A stretch of DNA of 64,000 nucleotides from Ectobacillus sp042610425 (GTDB taxonomy: Bacteria > Bacillota > Bacilli > Bacillales > Bacillaceae_G): contig NZ_JBGJZM010000001.1 in assembly GCF_042610425.1 (NCBI RefSeq), positions 1,116,001 through 1,180,000 of the forward strand, given 5' to 3'. Below the pieces are notes generated by a model that had not been told where the DNA came from, did no database searches, and worked only from the letters and a program-made list of their open reading frames with translations. Positions 17,437 through 25,907 of this stretch are shown piece after piece. Positions within the stretch are counted from its first letter, which is position 1. Each line of letters begins with the position of its first letter. A program made the position numbers and the translations under genes.

Positions 17437-17565
17437 AAAATCATATGTCTCTGTTAAAGAGGTCAAGAACAGGTATTATATAAGACTTTTTACCACTGTA
17501 AAACGGAATTTCCTGTAAAAAAATGTTATAAGTAAAAAAGGAATTAAATTAGTGAATATAGAATG

Positions 17566-17591
17566 CTTTCAGTGTAAAAATACACTGAAAG
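17566..17591 (+). promoter_or_regulatory. perfect 11-bp hairpin abutting a ribosome site
   Basis: CTTTCAGTGTA and TACACTGAAAG form a perfect stem with an AAAA loop. Its last base is the first base of GAGGGTGG, the ribosome site of the next gene, so folding could limit translation or a dimeric repressor could bind it. Confidence 0.55.
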
Positions 17592-17603
17592 AGGGTGGCT
17601 TAT

Positions 17604-18002
17604 ATGAAAAAATTTATTTTCATTACTATAGTTATCGTTATTACTGGTATGGCTATCCTTTCTACTACTATTTATTTCGCATTGCATGGTAATCCTATAA
17701 GTCAGTATGTGATGGTAAAAAACACGAAACAATATCTTATAGCAAAGGGGTATAAGGAAAGTGAACTTGATTCCATTACAGCAAGTTATAGCATCAAACG
17801 AAATACGAATAGAATAAAAGGGACAATAGCATATGTCGTATTTAAAAATGAACCGAACATAAAATATCAATATATTAAATGGAGAAATTTCGGGGAAATC
17901 CAACAGCACTGTGAGCACTATAATGAGAAGACAAGAACCTACGAAGTGAAAGGTACAGAACAGCTAAAGAATATAGAAGCTAACTGTGCTCTAAAGTATT
18001 GA
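17604..18002 (+). CDS. DUF3139-type small membrane-anchored protein
   Basis: 132 residues from ATG 17604 (GAGGGTGG five bases upstream). One N-terminal hydrophobic segment (residues 2-26) acts as anchor or uncleaved signal, followed by a basic extracytoplasmic domain with KQYLIAKGYKESEL, as in DUF3139 proteins common in Bacillus and Listeria. Function unknown. Confidence 0.7.
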   Translation: MKKFIFITIVIVITGMAILSTTIYFALHGNPISQYVMVKNTKQYLIAKGYKESELDSITASYSIKRNTNRIKGTIAYVVFKNEPNIKYQYIKWRNFGEIQQHCEHYNEKTRTYEVKGTEQLKNIEANCALKY

Positions 18003-18147
18003 GAATATGAAATAAGTTTGTATAGGCGACACCATTATAGGAATTTTGCTAGCAGATCTTACCTTACTCATATGGGGTGGAATTTGACATTCGAAATAGA
18101 CCATCACAGCAAAAACTGATACTTGACGATCTATTTCGCGATATGAC

Positions 18148-18675
18148 TCAAAATATATTATGTTGTTTAGCATCACCATTATTATTTATAAATTCAGCTA
18201 AGCTTTTACTATGCTTTCTGTTTTCTTTTCTTCTTGTAGCTCGTTCCTTGGCTGTTGTATGTAAATATTTTTCTTCTTCTGTTTCAGGAATGACTTGTGC
18301 AACTTCTGTTGGCTTTCCGTCCGCTCCAATAGCAACAAAAGTTAGGAAGCTCGTTGCTGCAATTTTACGTTCCTCTGTAAGTAAGTTTTCAGCTATTATT
18401 TTAACGAACACTTCCATAGAAGTTCTACCTGTCCATGTTACGTATGCTTCTAAACATACAGCATCTGCTTTTGTAATGGGGTTTAAAAAGTCAACAGAGT
18501 CTGTTGAGGCTGTAACAGTATCTCTTCTAGAATGTCTGGATGCTGCTATTGAAGCAATGTCATCGATCCAGCTCATTAAACGTCCTCCAAATAATGTTTC
18601 ATAACTGTTCGTATCATTTGGAAAAACACGACTTGTTTTAATGGATTTGCTGTCTTTGCAATATTTTGGTTCCAA
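18148..18675 (-). CDS. hot-dog acyl-CoA thioesterase (YkhA-type), copy 1
   Basis: 175 residues. The hot-dog core has FPNDTNSYETLFGGRLMSW (residues 18-36; helix with the catalytic N-T-LFGG pattern) and the VTWTGRTSMEVFVKI strand of the BFIT/YkhA acyl-CoA hydrolases. It hydrolyses fatty acyl-CoA in the cytoplasm by family. A close paralogue lies at 61380-61895 on the same strand; they differ mostly at the C-terminus. It stands alone between DUF3139 and rnpB. Confidence 0.85.
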   Translation of the reverse strand: MEPKYCKDSKSIKTSRVFPNDTNSYETLFGGRLMSWIDDIASIAASRHSRRDTVTASTDSVDFLNPITKADAVCLEAYVTWTGRTSMEVFVKIIAENLLTEERKIAATSFLTFVAIGADGKPTEVAQVIPETEEEKYLHTTAKERATRRKENRKHSKSLAEFINNNGDAKQHNIF

Positions 18676-18840
18676 TTCATCTGCACCTCTTACTTTTTTA
18701 ATGTAATGTAGTAAATTATACTACTTTTTACTAACATTTCACATTCCCTCTCCAATTCAAAGGGGACACTGAAAAAGTCCATATAGTTTAGATAATCCGA
18801 ACCTTTACTTAATCATCCTACTCCTTTAAACGTTAAAATC

Positions 18841-19248
18841 AGCTCATGAAATGGCTGTAAGCCAGGTTTTGTACTTCCGTACTACAATCGGCAGCAAGCC
18901 TTGTACAAGAAGCAGCAGTCATTTGACTATCGACCGATGGCCGATTCATCCGTTAGGTTCATTTCCCGCAGGATGATGCCCCTACCTATTTTGGGTTGCT
19001 CGCTCGTGGGGTTTACCCGTTTCATCTTTTCCATTTCCAGAAAAGCTGCGTCACTGTGGCACTTTTCAGGTTATTCTCAGCTTATCCTGAAAGGACTTAG
19101 CATGATTTCACCGCCGTCAGTCGATACTTAAGATCAACTGCCCACCCTTGCGGATGGCACGAACACTACAGGCATCTCAGCACTGTGCGAGCCTGGACTT
19201 TCCTCAGCTCCTGTTAAGGAACCGCGACTACTCACCATTTCATGTTAA
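18841..19248 (-). ncRNA. rnpB: RNase P RNA, type B
   Basis: Read on the minus strand, the segment has the conserved cores of Bacillus-type RNase P RNA: GAGGAAAGTCCAGGCTCGCA, GTGCTGAGATGCC, GAAAGTGCCACAGTGACG, GGTAAACCCC and, near the 3' end, AGTACAAAACCTGGCTTACAG. The ends are joined by a perfect P1 stem (CATGAAATGG at the 5' end, CCATTTCATG at the 3' end), 400 bases apart, matching the usual length of about 400. It is the catalytic RNA that matures tRNA 5' ends. End coordinates are accurate to a few bases. Confidence 0.95.
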
Positions 19249-19370
19249 TTTTAAGTCGTTCAGAAGCGACAAAAGGTAATATATCACGGATTAACAGGAT
19301 AAATCATTAGTATTTTAATTCCAATTTTGCAAATTATGTACTGCAATCTAAATTATTTATCATTATATGC

Positions 19371-19528
19371 GAGCAGACTCCTACCTCAAGGAATGGGAAG
19401 GGCGGAGCCTAATGAGTAGGAGGGGGATGAATCGCCTTCGGACAAGAGATACACTGGTGTTCTTAGGAATCTCCCACTTCAAACAACCCGGAAGGGTGTT
19501 AAGTGGTGAGTAGTTCAATTGTCCCAAC
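19371..19528 (+). mobile_element. orphan right end of an IS200/IS605-family (TnpB-type) element
   Basis: GAATCTCCCACTTC (19468-19481), a hairpin AACAACCC-GGAA-GGGTGTT and AAGTGGTGAGTAGTTCA form the nested stem-loop typical of the right end of IS1341/IS605 elements in Bacilli. Upstream a 7-bp stem CTCCTAC / GTAGGAG (19378-19422) encloses GGGCGGAGCC. This 3' segment is what becomes the omega guide RNA of TnpB nucleases. No tnpB, tnpA or left end is found nearby, so it is a remnant or a stand-alone guide-RNA-like locus. Confidence 0.6.
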
Positions 19529-19782
19529 CTAATAATATTCTCGTTATAACATAATGGTTCTTATCAAATGAACAGCCCAATTTTTTTGGAAAAATACAAG
19601 AAAAACTCGTAAGGAATTATCGAGGCATCCGGTTTGAACGAAGAATACTGTTATTGTCAGATTTGACTATGAACGTGAAAATAAAAATATAATTTGTATA
19701 GTTCTTGTGAAGACCACAGGCCTATTTTTGTATGTCAAAGGTAAATTAAGGTAAACTAGTATGGTGTATTTATAATGAAAAT
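19529..19782. other. AT-rich intergenic, chromosomal side of the island
   Basis: No gene recognised. It separates the IS right end from the truncated yyaL copy and likely carries the original promoter of that gene (ATAATTTGTATAGTTC region); no clear -35/-10 pair is visible. Confidence 0.4.
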
Positions 19783-19807
19783 TTTAAAATGAAAGAAGGT
19801 GGCCTAA

Positions 19808-20011
19808 TTGCCGACAAATCAGAAACCCAATAGATTAATCACTGAAAAATCACCATATTTACTCCAACATGCTTACAACCCAGTCAACTGGTATCCATGG
19901 GGAGAAGAAGCATTTGAAAAGGCGAAACGTGAAAATAAGCCTCTTTTCGTTAGTATTGGCTACTCGACTTCCATTGGTGACAATTATTCAATATATCCAA
20001 AATACTTTTAG
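19808..20011 (+). pseudogene. truncated 5' copy of yyaL
   Basis: TTG start after GAAGGTGG; 67 codons. The first 54 residues match the N-terminus of the full-length protein at 27285, with complete identity from E-K-S-P-Y-L-L to G-Y-S-T, then the frame leaves the gene before the CHWCH active site. Nucleotide differences between the two copies are mainly synonymous, indicating both were once maintained as coding DNA. It lacks the redox motif and cannot be functional. Confidence 0.85.
19874..19911 (+). repeat. left 38-bp direct repeat (candidate att site)
   Basis: Begins TACAACCCAGTCAACTGG and ends GAAGAAGC. It is identical to 27351-27388; flanking sequence on both sides is similar but not identical, so the crossover probably lay in this stretch. 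Confidence 0.65.
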
Positions 20012-20071
20012 ATAAAGGAAATTTAATGGTAAAATAAAAGGAGGTAATAAATAAAATTGTTGGAGGTATAT

Positions 20072-20370
20072 ATGGCTAAAAAGTTAGGTGATGGTTTAAA
20101 TGGTTGGTTAAAACCTGATGGTACATTTTATGAGTGTGAGTATGGTAAACATAAAGAATTAGCTAAATCCTTAAATCACAATTCTAAATCAGATAATGAA
20201 GGATCGATAATGAATGGATTAATATGAGTTCCATTCATTATGATAGTGTTGTAGGTTTTTATTCAAAACCAACACCAGAACAAATCGAATTTATAGAAAA
20301 AAATATTGACCAATTTGATGAAAAACAAATCAAAGATATTGAGGAAGCAAAACTATATTATGAATTCTAA
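20072..20370 (+). pseudogene. small island gene, probably split by a frameshift
   Basis: ATG 20072 follows TTGGAGGTATAT and encodes 51 residues (20072-20227) with the pattern GWLKPDGTFYECEYGKH. A second frame of 48 residues starts at ATG 20224, overlapping by four bases, and is itself readable upstream as N-E-W-I-N-M-S-S-I. Together they would make a ~98-residue protein of a type seen in phages and mobile elements, suggesting a one-base indel near 20195-20205. Two truly coupled genes are the alternative. Function unknown. Confidence 0.5.
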
Positions 20371-20385
20371 AATAAAAATATATAT

Positions 20386-20408
20386 AGACGGTGTAATACC
20401 GTTTTTTT
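20386..20408 (+). terminator. rho-independent terminator
   Basis: ACGGT-GTAAT-ACCGT followed by seven T residues, 18 bases after the stop of the split small gene. Confidence 0.75.
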
Positions 20409-20492
20409 ATAAAGTTTAGCAATCTTCAACATTCGGAGACCTGTATAATTTGATAATTCTAATTTTAAAGATATGCAACTTATTTTTTATCT

Positions 20493-20602
20493 GCTAAGAC
20501 TACAACCAAGCCACACTTACTTGAAATCAAGGAACATTATGAAGAAGTAAATGCTTTAAATGCTCGTATCGTTGAACTAGAGAAACAATTGGCTGTGGCT
20601 GT
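20493..20602 (+). pseudogene. coiled-coil protein fragment
   Basis: An open stretch without a start codon reads T-K-P-H-L-L-E-I-K-E-H-Y-E-E-V-N then A-R-I-V-E-L-E-K-Q-L, a clear heptad pattern, and runs into the promoter of the next gene. It looks like the C-terminus of a lost gene. Confidence 0.35.
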
Positions 20603-20614
20603 TTTGGAATATGT

Positions 20615-20620
20615 TATAAT
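20615..20620 (+). promoter_or_regulatory. -10 box of lipoprotein gene
   Basis: A perfect TATAAT lies 27 bases before the start codon; TTGGCT upstream is 20 bases away, so the -35 is weak or badly spaced. Confidence 0.45.
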
Positions 20621-20646
20621 ACTCTTGTCTAAGGGGGACGATAAAA

Positions 20647-20982
20647 ATGAAAAAACTGGTTATATTATTAGGCTCATTTTTAATGCTTGCATTGGTATTA
20701 GCTGGTTGTGGTGGAACTAAAACTGTTAAAGCAGACTACACAACTACACAGTTTGAAACTGCTCTGAACAAAGGAGATAACTTAGAGGGAAAGACTGTAT
20801 CTGTTGAAGTAGACAAGCTTGTGCCTAATAGCGCTTTTGGTTACAATATCGAGGCTGGTGAACATTTGAATTTCGTATCAACTAACAATCCGAATGTTAA
20901 AAAAGGTGATAAAGTAATACTGAAGGTCAAAAAAGTTCAAAGTACGCTTGGCTCATATATAATTACTTATGAAAAGCAATAA
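20647..20982 (+). CDS. small island lipoprotein
   Basis: 111 residues; AAGGGGGACGATAAAA precedes the ATG. A lipoprotein signal ends in L-A-G-C (Cys21). The mature domain of about 90 residues has alternating strands (GKTVSVEVDKLVP…GDKVILKVKKVQ) suggestive of an OB-like barrel. Similar lipoproteins occur in phages and integrative elements, sometimes in superinfection exclusion; a role in this island is conjecture. Confidence 0.75.
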   Translation: MKKLVILLGSFLMLALVLAGCGGTKTVKADYTTTQFETALNKGDNLEGKTVSVEVDKLVPNSAFGYNIEAGEHLNFVSTNNPNVKKGDKVILKVKKVQSTLGSYIITYEKQ

Positions 20983-20988
20983 TTATAG

Positions 20989-21018
20989 CAAACCCTCCGG
21001 TTATTCATTGAGGGTTTG
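20989..21018 (+). terminator. hairpin after lipoprotein gene
   Basis: Perfect 9-bp stem CAAACCCTC / GAGGGTTTG with a 12-base loop; the tail is only moderately T-rich. It lies between convergent genes and may serve both. Confidence 0.6.
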
Positions 21019-21059
21019 TCTGTGTTATTAATTGGTTTTTTTCAGTCCTTTTCATAAAT

Positions 21060-21728
21060 TCAGTCAGACACTTGTTTCATTAACTCAATAGACTCAATTT
21101 GTTGTTTTATAATTTCTTGCTGTTTCGCTATCTCTACTTTCTTTTCCAATATCTGCTGAAATAAATTTGAGGATTCTAAAGCCTGGTCTCTTTGAGTTCT
21201 AAGAAATGCTATACGCTCTCGATTTGTTTTTCTAGATTTAAGTCCAAACACAATTATGACAGCCCCTAATGCAACAAAGGTTGCAAAATCGTCAATTGGT
21301 GCAACCATTTCAAATAATGGCCTGTTTGATAAAAGAACAACTGGAAGCAAGAAAAAGCAAAATACAGCAATCATGGTCATAAAAGAGCTAAGAAATCGCC
21401 TACCAACATTACCAATAAATCGTTGTGGAAATATACTCGGATCAGAAAAAGTAAAAAATAAACCAGACAACGTAGCACCTAAAATAAATTCAGGCGGCAC
21501 ATCTGAAAACATATTAAGGACTCCTAATATAACAAGAGAAGCCCCAATAAATATCATAACTAAATCTGAAATCCCTTCTGATTCCACGTTTACATCTTCT
21601 TCTTTATTGAACAGATTCTCATCCACCGAAAATAGAATTATAGTATATAATTTTACCAGTAATTCTTTCCAATGAATAGTCCTTTTGATAGAGGAATAAT
21701 GATATAAATTATTCAGGTGGTTGTTCAT
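21060..21728 (-). CDS. membrane protein with C-terminal coiled coil, unknown function
   Basis: 222 residues. Four hydrophobic segments (around 57-75, 80-95, 115-135, 145-162) are followed by a charged coiled coil (residues 165-222, rich in Q, E, K). No family recognised. There is no clear ribosome site at its ATG; instead the start overlaps the end of an upstream broken frame by 20 bases, pointing to translational coupling in an original two-gene unit. It lies on the island, so a membrane-level role in element biology or defence is possible but unproven. Confidence 0.65.
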   Translation of the reverse strand: MNNHLNNLYHYSSIKRTIHWKELLVKLYTIILFSVDENLFNKEEDVNVESEGISDLVMIFIGASLVILGVLNMFSDVPPEFILGATLSGLFFTFSDPSIFPQRFIGNVGRRFLSSFMTMIAVFCFFLLPVVLLSNRPLFEMVAPIDDFATFVALGAVIIVFGLKSRKTNRERIAFLRTQRDQALESSNLFQQILEKKVEIAKQQEIIKQQIESIELMKQVSD

Positions 21729-21843
21729 GTAAAAGCTTTTTTATCTTTTCTTTGATTTGTTTTCGCTTCGCCCAAATGGTATTACGATGATAACCCATCT
21801 ATTGCCGGATTTCTTCACCTTCGTACCTTCTAAACTCCCTCAT
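21709..21843 (-). pseudogene. sigma region 4-like protein fragment with internal stop
   Basis: On the minus strand the frame reads R-R-Y-E-G-E-E-I-R-Q, a TAG stop, then M-G-Y-H-R-N-T-I-W-A-K-R-K-Q-I-K-E-K-I. This resembles the C-terminal helix-turn-helix of small sigma-like regulators of phages and mobile elements. The N-terminal part is missing. It overlaps the start of the downstream membrane protein. Confidence 0.5.
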
Positions 21844-22055
21844 ACTTTATTAAGCAATCAGATGTAATACGACATAAAAGTAGAAGAAATATATTTTTAC
21901 CTATAGAAGTAAACTGCCACGTTAGTACAGTAAGGATAACTTGAAAAATATGTATAAATATTAGCATTTATACAATTTCCCCTTGAGAAATAATTCATAA
22001 AAAATAATAAACATACTGCCAAAACCTACATAGCTTAATTGCCACAAACAATTCA

Positions 22056-22196
22056 ATGGATTTTTATTATGAACATCCTAAATACCATAAGGATGGAAGA
22101 GCTGATATTGCAGTAATGATAGATGAAAAAACTTATTTATATGTAGAAGTAAAATTTCCTGATAATAAATTAGATGTTAAAGAATCTAACCCATAA
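22056..22196 (+). pseudogene. fragment resembling a PD-(D/E)XK nuclease core
   Basis: 46 codons reading D-G-R-A-D-I-A-V-M-I-D then Y-L-Y-V-E-V-K-F. A D followed by E-x-K on the next strand is the metal-binding pattern of restriction-like nucleases. Both ends are missing and the frame stops where a different fragment begins on the other strand. Confidence 0.4.
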
Positions 22197-22345
22197 CATA
22201 AACTTAACAAGATTAGGGTCTTGTTTCTTATTGCGTCTTTCTTTTTATCATGAAAACTTAGAATCAAGTCTATAGTTTCTTCTTTAATAATCTCATTTTT
22301 TTCAGTATTTTTCTCCTCAACATTTAGAAGTCTAATTATAACTGC
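22190..22345 (-). pseudogene. tyrosine recombinase (integrase) remnant
   Basis: On the minus strand the frame contains E-E-T-I-D-L-I-L-S-F-H and then R-N-K-T-L-I-L-L-S-L-C-Y-G-L, which matches the start of the catalytic domain of XerC/integrase proteins (…rdkaLilLly.tGLR…). A stop lies just upstream and the catalytic Arg and everything after are replaced by other sequence. Probably what is left of the island integrase. Confidence 0.45.
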
Positions 22346-22462
22346 TATTGTTTAAATGAATTTATACGGTTACATTTACGACCTATACGTCACATATGTA
22401 ATGGTACATAGTCAAATTTTCCTACCGCCTCATGGTGACGGACGCGGACTGCTTAGTTAAAA

Positions 22463-22492
22463 GAGGTTATCAAATGACAACCTCCTTTTTAT
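22463..22492 (-). terminator. terminator of the helicase gene
   Basis: GAGGTT / AACCTC stem with inner TCA/TGA pairing; on the minus strand it is followed by TTTTAACT, about 60 bases past the helicase stop. The plus strand also has CTTTTTATT, so it may act both ways. Confidence 0.6.
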
Positions 22493-22547
22493 TAATCCTA
22501 TTTATACAATAAGTCTAAAACAAATGTATATAAAAATCAGAAATGAC

Positions 22548-25500
22548 TTATTGCGAAACTTTATTATTTTTATTAATTTTGGTCAATTGTTTCACTTTTA
22601 GCTTTTCTTCAACTTCTGCAGGTAAGTCTCCCAAAAAGTAATTTTCGATATGATTCCAAAAATCTTCTGACTTGAAATTTCCTTCAAATAAATATTTAAG
22701 CATTTCTACAGAAGTAAAGTGACGATTATGGACATTTTCTAAAATGCTATTTCGGTAAGTTTTAGGATTTTGTAGGACTTTTTCAATTTGATATTCAGAA
22801 CCTACACGAATATAAATTTGTGGATGGTCTCCACCTTTAACTTCATAAACTAGTAATTCAAACATTTCTATTATCCCTAAGACTAAGAATATTTTTGCAG
22901 AACCTGAAGTATCTTTTTTACGTAATAAGTATTCTAATGAAGTGCCCTGTTCATTTAATTTATGAGCATAATGTAAAAGTTTTGTTGCTTCTTGCATGAT
23001 AAACTTTGTAAAAGCATTAAAACTTGGATGGATGCGATATGTTGTTGAAAGACGATATTCATTTTTGTTTATAATATTTGTACGTTGAGTACTAGTTCTA
23101 TTCATAATAGATTCATATTGAATGATACTTTCGATTAACTGTCCAACAAATGCCTCAGCTTTATAATTAGATATTGAAAAGTGTGTTTTTATTCTTTCTT
23201 GAATATCTTCAGATTTGAACACTTTTCTTTGCATTATATAAGGAGAAAATACTTGATTTAATTTATTGAGATTCTCTTCTAATATATGCATAAAAAACTC
23301 TTGAGAAGGTTTTTGTAAACTCAAGTTAATAATAAAGACTGGATCAAGTTTCCCTAAAAGGTTGTCTTTAAGTTGGCTATCTTTTTCATGTAAGATTCGC
23401 TTGAAGTTAGGGAATGATAAATGGCTAAACTTATCTCTCCACAGTCGATCTAAAAATACTTTATAAATTGAATAAGTGTTACCTTCTATATCTCGGTTTT
23501 TTTGAACATAGTCTTCGTATTTCTTTAGTAAACGGTTTTCATCTTCTTTTAGAATTTTAAAATATTCTACAGCAAACATACTACGTGGACGAGCAGTAAT
23601 TGGAGAATATTTTAATGGTGAATTAATGAAACCTTTTTCAATAATTAAAAGAGCGGTTTTAAGCTGATTATCAACTAAATCATTTTGTAAAGAATCGTCT
23701 TTTTTAGATTGGAAAATAAAGTGAAATTCCTCTGAACTAACTAATAAATGACGAGACTTATTTTGGCGACTTCTATGTTTATATAAATCCAACACTTTCT
23801 GCATAACTTGAATGAGCTGATATTTTTTGATTGTGCTAATACCGTGAAGTCGATTAACATGTTTAAAATCCTCTTTTAAGAAAGTAAAGCTAGCTAACCC
23901 ATTAGGTAACGCACGTGCTGCCCGACCAATTTCTTGCACATAGTCACATACATTTCCTGTGGGTGCAAAATGGAGAACAGTATTAATATCCGGAATGTCA
24001 ATTCCCATACCAAATGCCTTAGTTGCTAACATTACTTTTGAGTTTCCATCTTTAAAACGTAAAAAGTTTTCATTTTTTTCTTCTTTTCGAAGGCGACCAT
24101 AATAAGTAGTTACAACATTCAGCAGTTTATTTGAAGCATTTCTTTCAAGATATTCTTTGAAACCAAAAATAGAAGAAATTAGCGGGAAGTAAACAAGTAC
24201 TTTGTGATTTTGATTTAATTCGTATTCAATCTGTTTCATTAAACAAAGATGTTTGATTTTTAAATACTCTTTTTCGTTACGTGTAGTTTCGTCTGCACCA
24301 TTTGAATGAATTTGATTGATTTCAACATCAATATTATCTCGCTTTACATAGCCAAAGTAATTAATAGGATTATTTAAGATTAAACTATCACGAGTCTCTG
24401 CATACATATCTTCTACACCACCATAAATCGCTGTGGCTGTAAATGTTGCTATGGGGAAGAAATGTTTTGTTTCAGGTTCTCTTTGTTTTTCTTTGCTATA
24501 TGTTTGTCCTCTACGTAGTTTTTGTAGGTAGTCACCTAAATACCAATAATCTGCACGGAATGCCTTGCCCCATGTAGTAACAATATGGGCCTCGTCAATA
24601 ATGAATAAACCAATTTCACGAGTTCCAATAAGAGCACTAATATCTGCACGACTCAATAGCGTTTCCGGAGAGATATACAATATAGAAATCTCTTTATTTT
24701 CAATTCGAACTGCAATATTTGCTTTTTCGACAGGCGATATTTCGGAGTTAATTGTTGCACTAAAGGTTACATTTTTTTCTTGTAAATTATAAACTTGGTC
24801 TTTCATAAGTCCAATTAGCGGTGAAATAATTATTGTTAAGTAGTCGTATTTTTCAGCTAGATAAATTGCTGGTACTTGGAACATAACAGATTTCCCAGCA
24901 CCTGTAGGGGCAGTAACGAATATATCTCTAAAGTTGGCGATAGTTTCATTATTTTTAGCAGCTTCAGCTTGAGTAACAACATTATGAATAATTTGCATTT
25001 GTGATATTTCAATAGTTTCTTTTTTATTAGTTAGCGAATCTACATTTTTATAGACTCTTAGTTGGCGATATGAGTCGTATCCCCAATAGCGTTTTAAAAT
25101 ATCCAAGTATGCATTTTCTTTTTCTTGAGGTATTTCCTTAGTAGGAACTTGCTTTAATACTTTATAGATTTGTAAATTTGGAAGGTAAGTTTGAAGAATT
25201 TTCAATTTAGTTAAGTTAAGATTTTCTATATAGTTCGTAGATGAATCATTTCCCCAACTTAAATATATTGTTGAATAAATTTTTGATGAAGAAAGCGTTT
25301 CAGTAATAAAGTCAAGAAAATCAAAAGGGATTTCTCCTCCGATTTCAATATACTTTACATCCTCTGTTACCTCTTTGAAAGTAATTTCTCCAGTTAAGTT
25401 AAATAGGTTTATTTCCTCAAATTCACTTTCAGTAATATAGGATACATATATTTGATTTTGATAAGATTCTTCAATGGAAGTATAAAATTGAAATAAGTAA

Positions 25501-25907
25501 TGAGCATCTGTTATAGAAGTATCATCTTGCATATTTTGGAATAATTCAAGATGTTCCTGTGGAATAGGATAGTATAAAGGATAGTACGCATCATAAAAGT
25601 TATTATTAATAATAATAGGTCTACCGACAATAGTGAAGTTTCCAACGGGAATAGTCTGAAATTCTTCGTAAGTCATCCAATGGTGTTTTTTATTAGAACT
25701 TTGTGCAAAAAAATCGATAATATTTGCTTGTTTATTAGAATCTAGAGAGAGTAAAGATTCAGTTAATGGAAATTTAAGTAATTTCGTATCGGTAATTTCT
25801 TCTAGCCAACTATGAGGAAATCCCTTAAATACATATATAATTGTTTCGTCATCATTAAAGCGCTGTTTTACTTTTGAAAAATTTTCTAGGAAAATAGTTC
25901 TAAGCAA
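22548..25907 (-). CDS. RecQ-like superfamily 2 helicase with large novel N-terminal region
   Basis: 1119 residues, twice the length of ordinary RecQ. The start is TTG 25907, six bases after GGGGGAG. Residues 1-300 match no domain I know. The helicase core follows: Walker A TAPTGAGKS (332-340), motif Ia SPLIGLMKDQ, DEAH (438-441), the RecQ-type aromatic loop W-G-K-A-F-R-A-D-Y (446-454), motif III FTATA (489-493), motif V ATKAFGMGIDIPD (628-640) and motif VI QEIGRAARA (658-666). The C-terminal 430 residues lack the usual RecQ zinc cysteines and HRDC domain. It is transcribed divergently from a sigma factor with only 78 bases between the genes. Location on an island suggests a defence or element-maintenance role; this is inference. 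Confidence 0.9.
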   Translation of the reverse strand: MLRTIFLENFSKVKQRFNDDETIIYVFKGFPHSWLEEITDTKLLKFPLTESLLSLDSNKQANIIDFFAQSSNKKHHWMTYEEFQTIPVGNFTIVGRPIIINNNFYDAYYPLYYPIPQEHLELFQNMQDDTSITDAHYLFQFYTSIEESYQNQIYVSYITESEFEEINLFNLTGEITFKEVTEDVKYIEIGGEIPFDFLDFITETLSSSKIYSTIYLSWGNDSSTNYIENLNLTKLKILQTYLPNLQIYKVLKQVPTKEIPQEKENAYLDILKRYWGYDSYRQLRVYKNVDSLTNKKETIEISQMQIIHNVVTQAEAAKNNETIANFRDIFVTAPTGAGKSVMFQVPAIYLAEKYDYLTIIISPLIGLMKDQVYNLQEKNVTFSATINSEISPVEKANIAVRIENKEISILYISPETLLSRADISALIGTREIGLFIIDEAHIVTTWGKAFRADYWYLGDYLQKLRRGQTYSKEKQREPETKHFFPIATFTATAIYGGVEDMYAETRDSLILNNPINYFGYVKRDNIDVEINQIHSNGADETTRNEKEYLKIKHLCLMKQIEYELNQNHKVLVYFPLISSIFGFKEYLERNASNKLLNVVTTYYGRLRKEEKNENFLRFKDGNSKVMLATKAFGMGIDIPDINTVLHFAPTGNVCDYVQEIGRAARALPNGLASFTFLKEDFKHVNRLHGISTIKKYQLIQVMQKVLDLYKHRSRQNKSRHLLVSSEEFHFIFQSKKDDSLQNDLVDNQLKTALLIIEKGFINSPLKYSPITARPRSMFAVEYFKILKEDENRLLKKYEDYVQKNRDIEGNTYSIYKVFLDRLWRDKFSHLSFPNFKRILHEKDSQLKDNLLGKLDPVFIINLSLQKPSQEFFMHILEENLNKLNQVFSPYIMQRKVFKSEDIQERIKTHFSISNYKAEAFVGQLIESIIQYESIMNRTSTQRTNIINKNEYRLSTTYRIHPSFNAFTKFIMQEATKLLHYAHKLNEQGTSLEYLLRKKDTSGSAKIFLVLGIIEMFELLVYEVKGGDHPQIYIRVGSEYQIEKVLQNPKTYRNSILENVHNRHFTSVEMLKYLFEGNFKSEDFWNHIENYFLGDLPAEVEEKLKVKQLTKINKNNKVSQ

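Noticed and set aside
18077..18604. Plus-strand frame antisense to the thioesterase
   Set aside because: It mirrors the thioesterase gene; the same kind of shadow (61408-62058) appears over the paralogue, which shows it is a product of shared codon bias.
18901..19131. Plus-strand frame of 76 codons
   Set aside because: It lies entirely inside the RNase P RNA on the opposite strand and has no ribosome site.
22548..25907. Ordinary chromosomal RecQ
   Set aside because: The protein is about twice as long, lacks the visible zinc-cysteine and HRDC parts, uses AT-rich codons and sits on the island next to a sigma factor.
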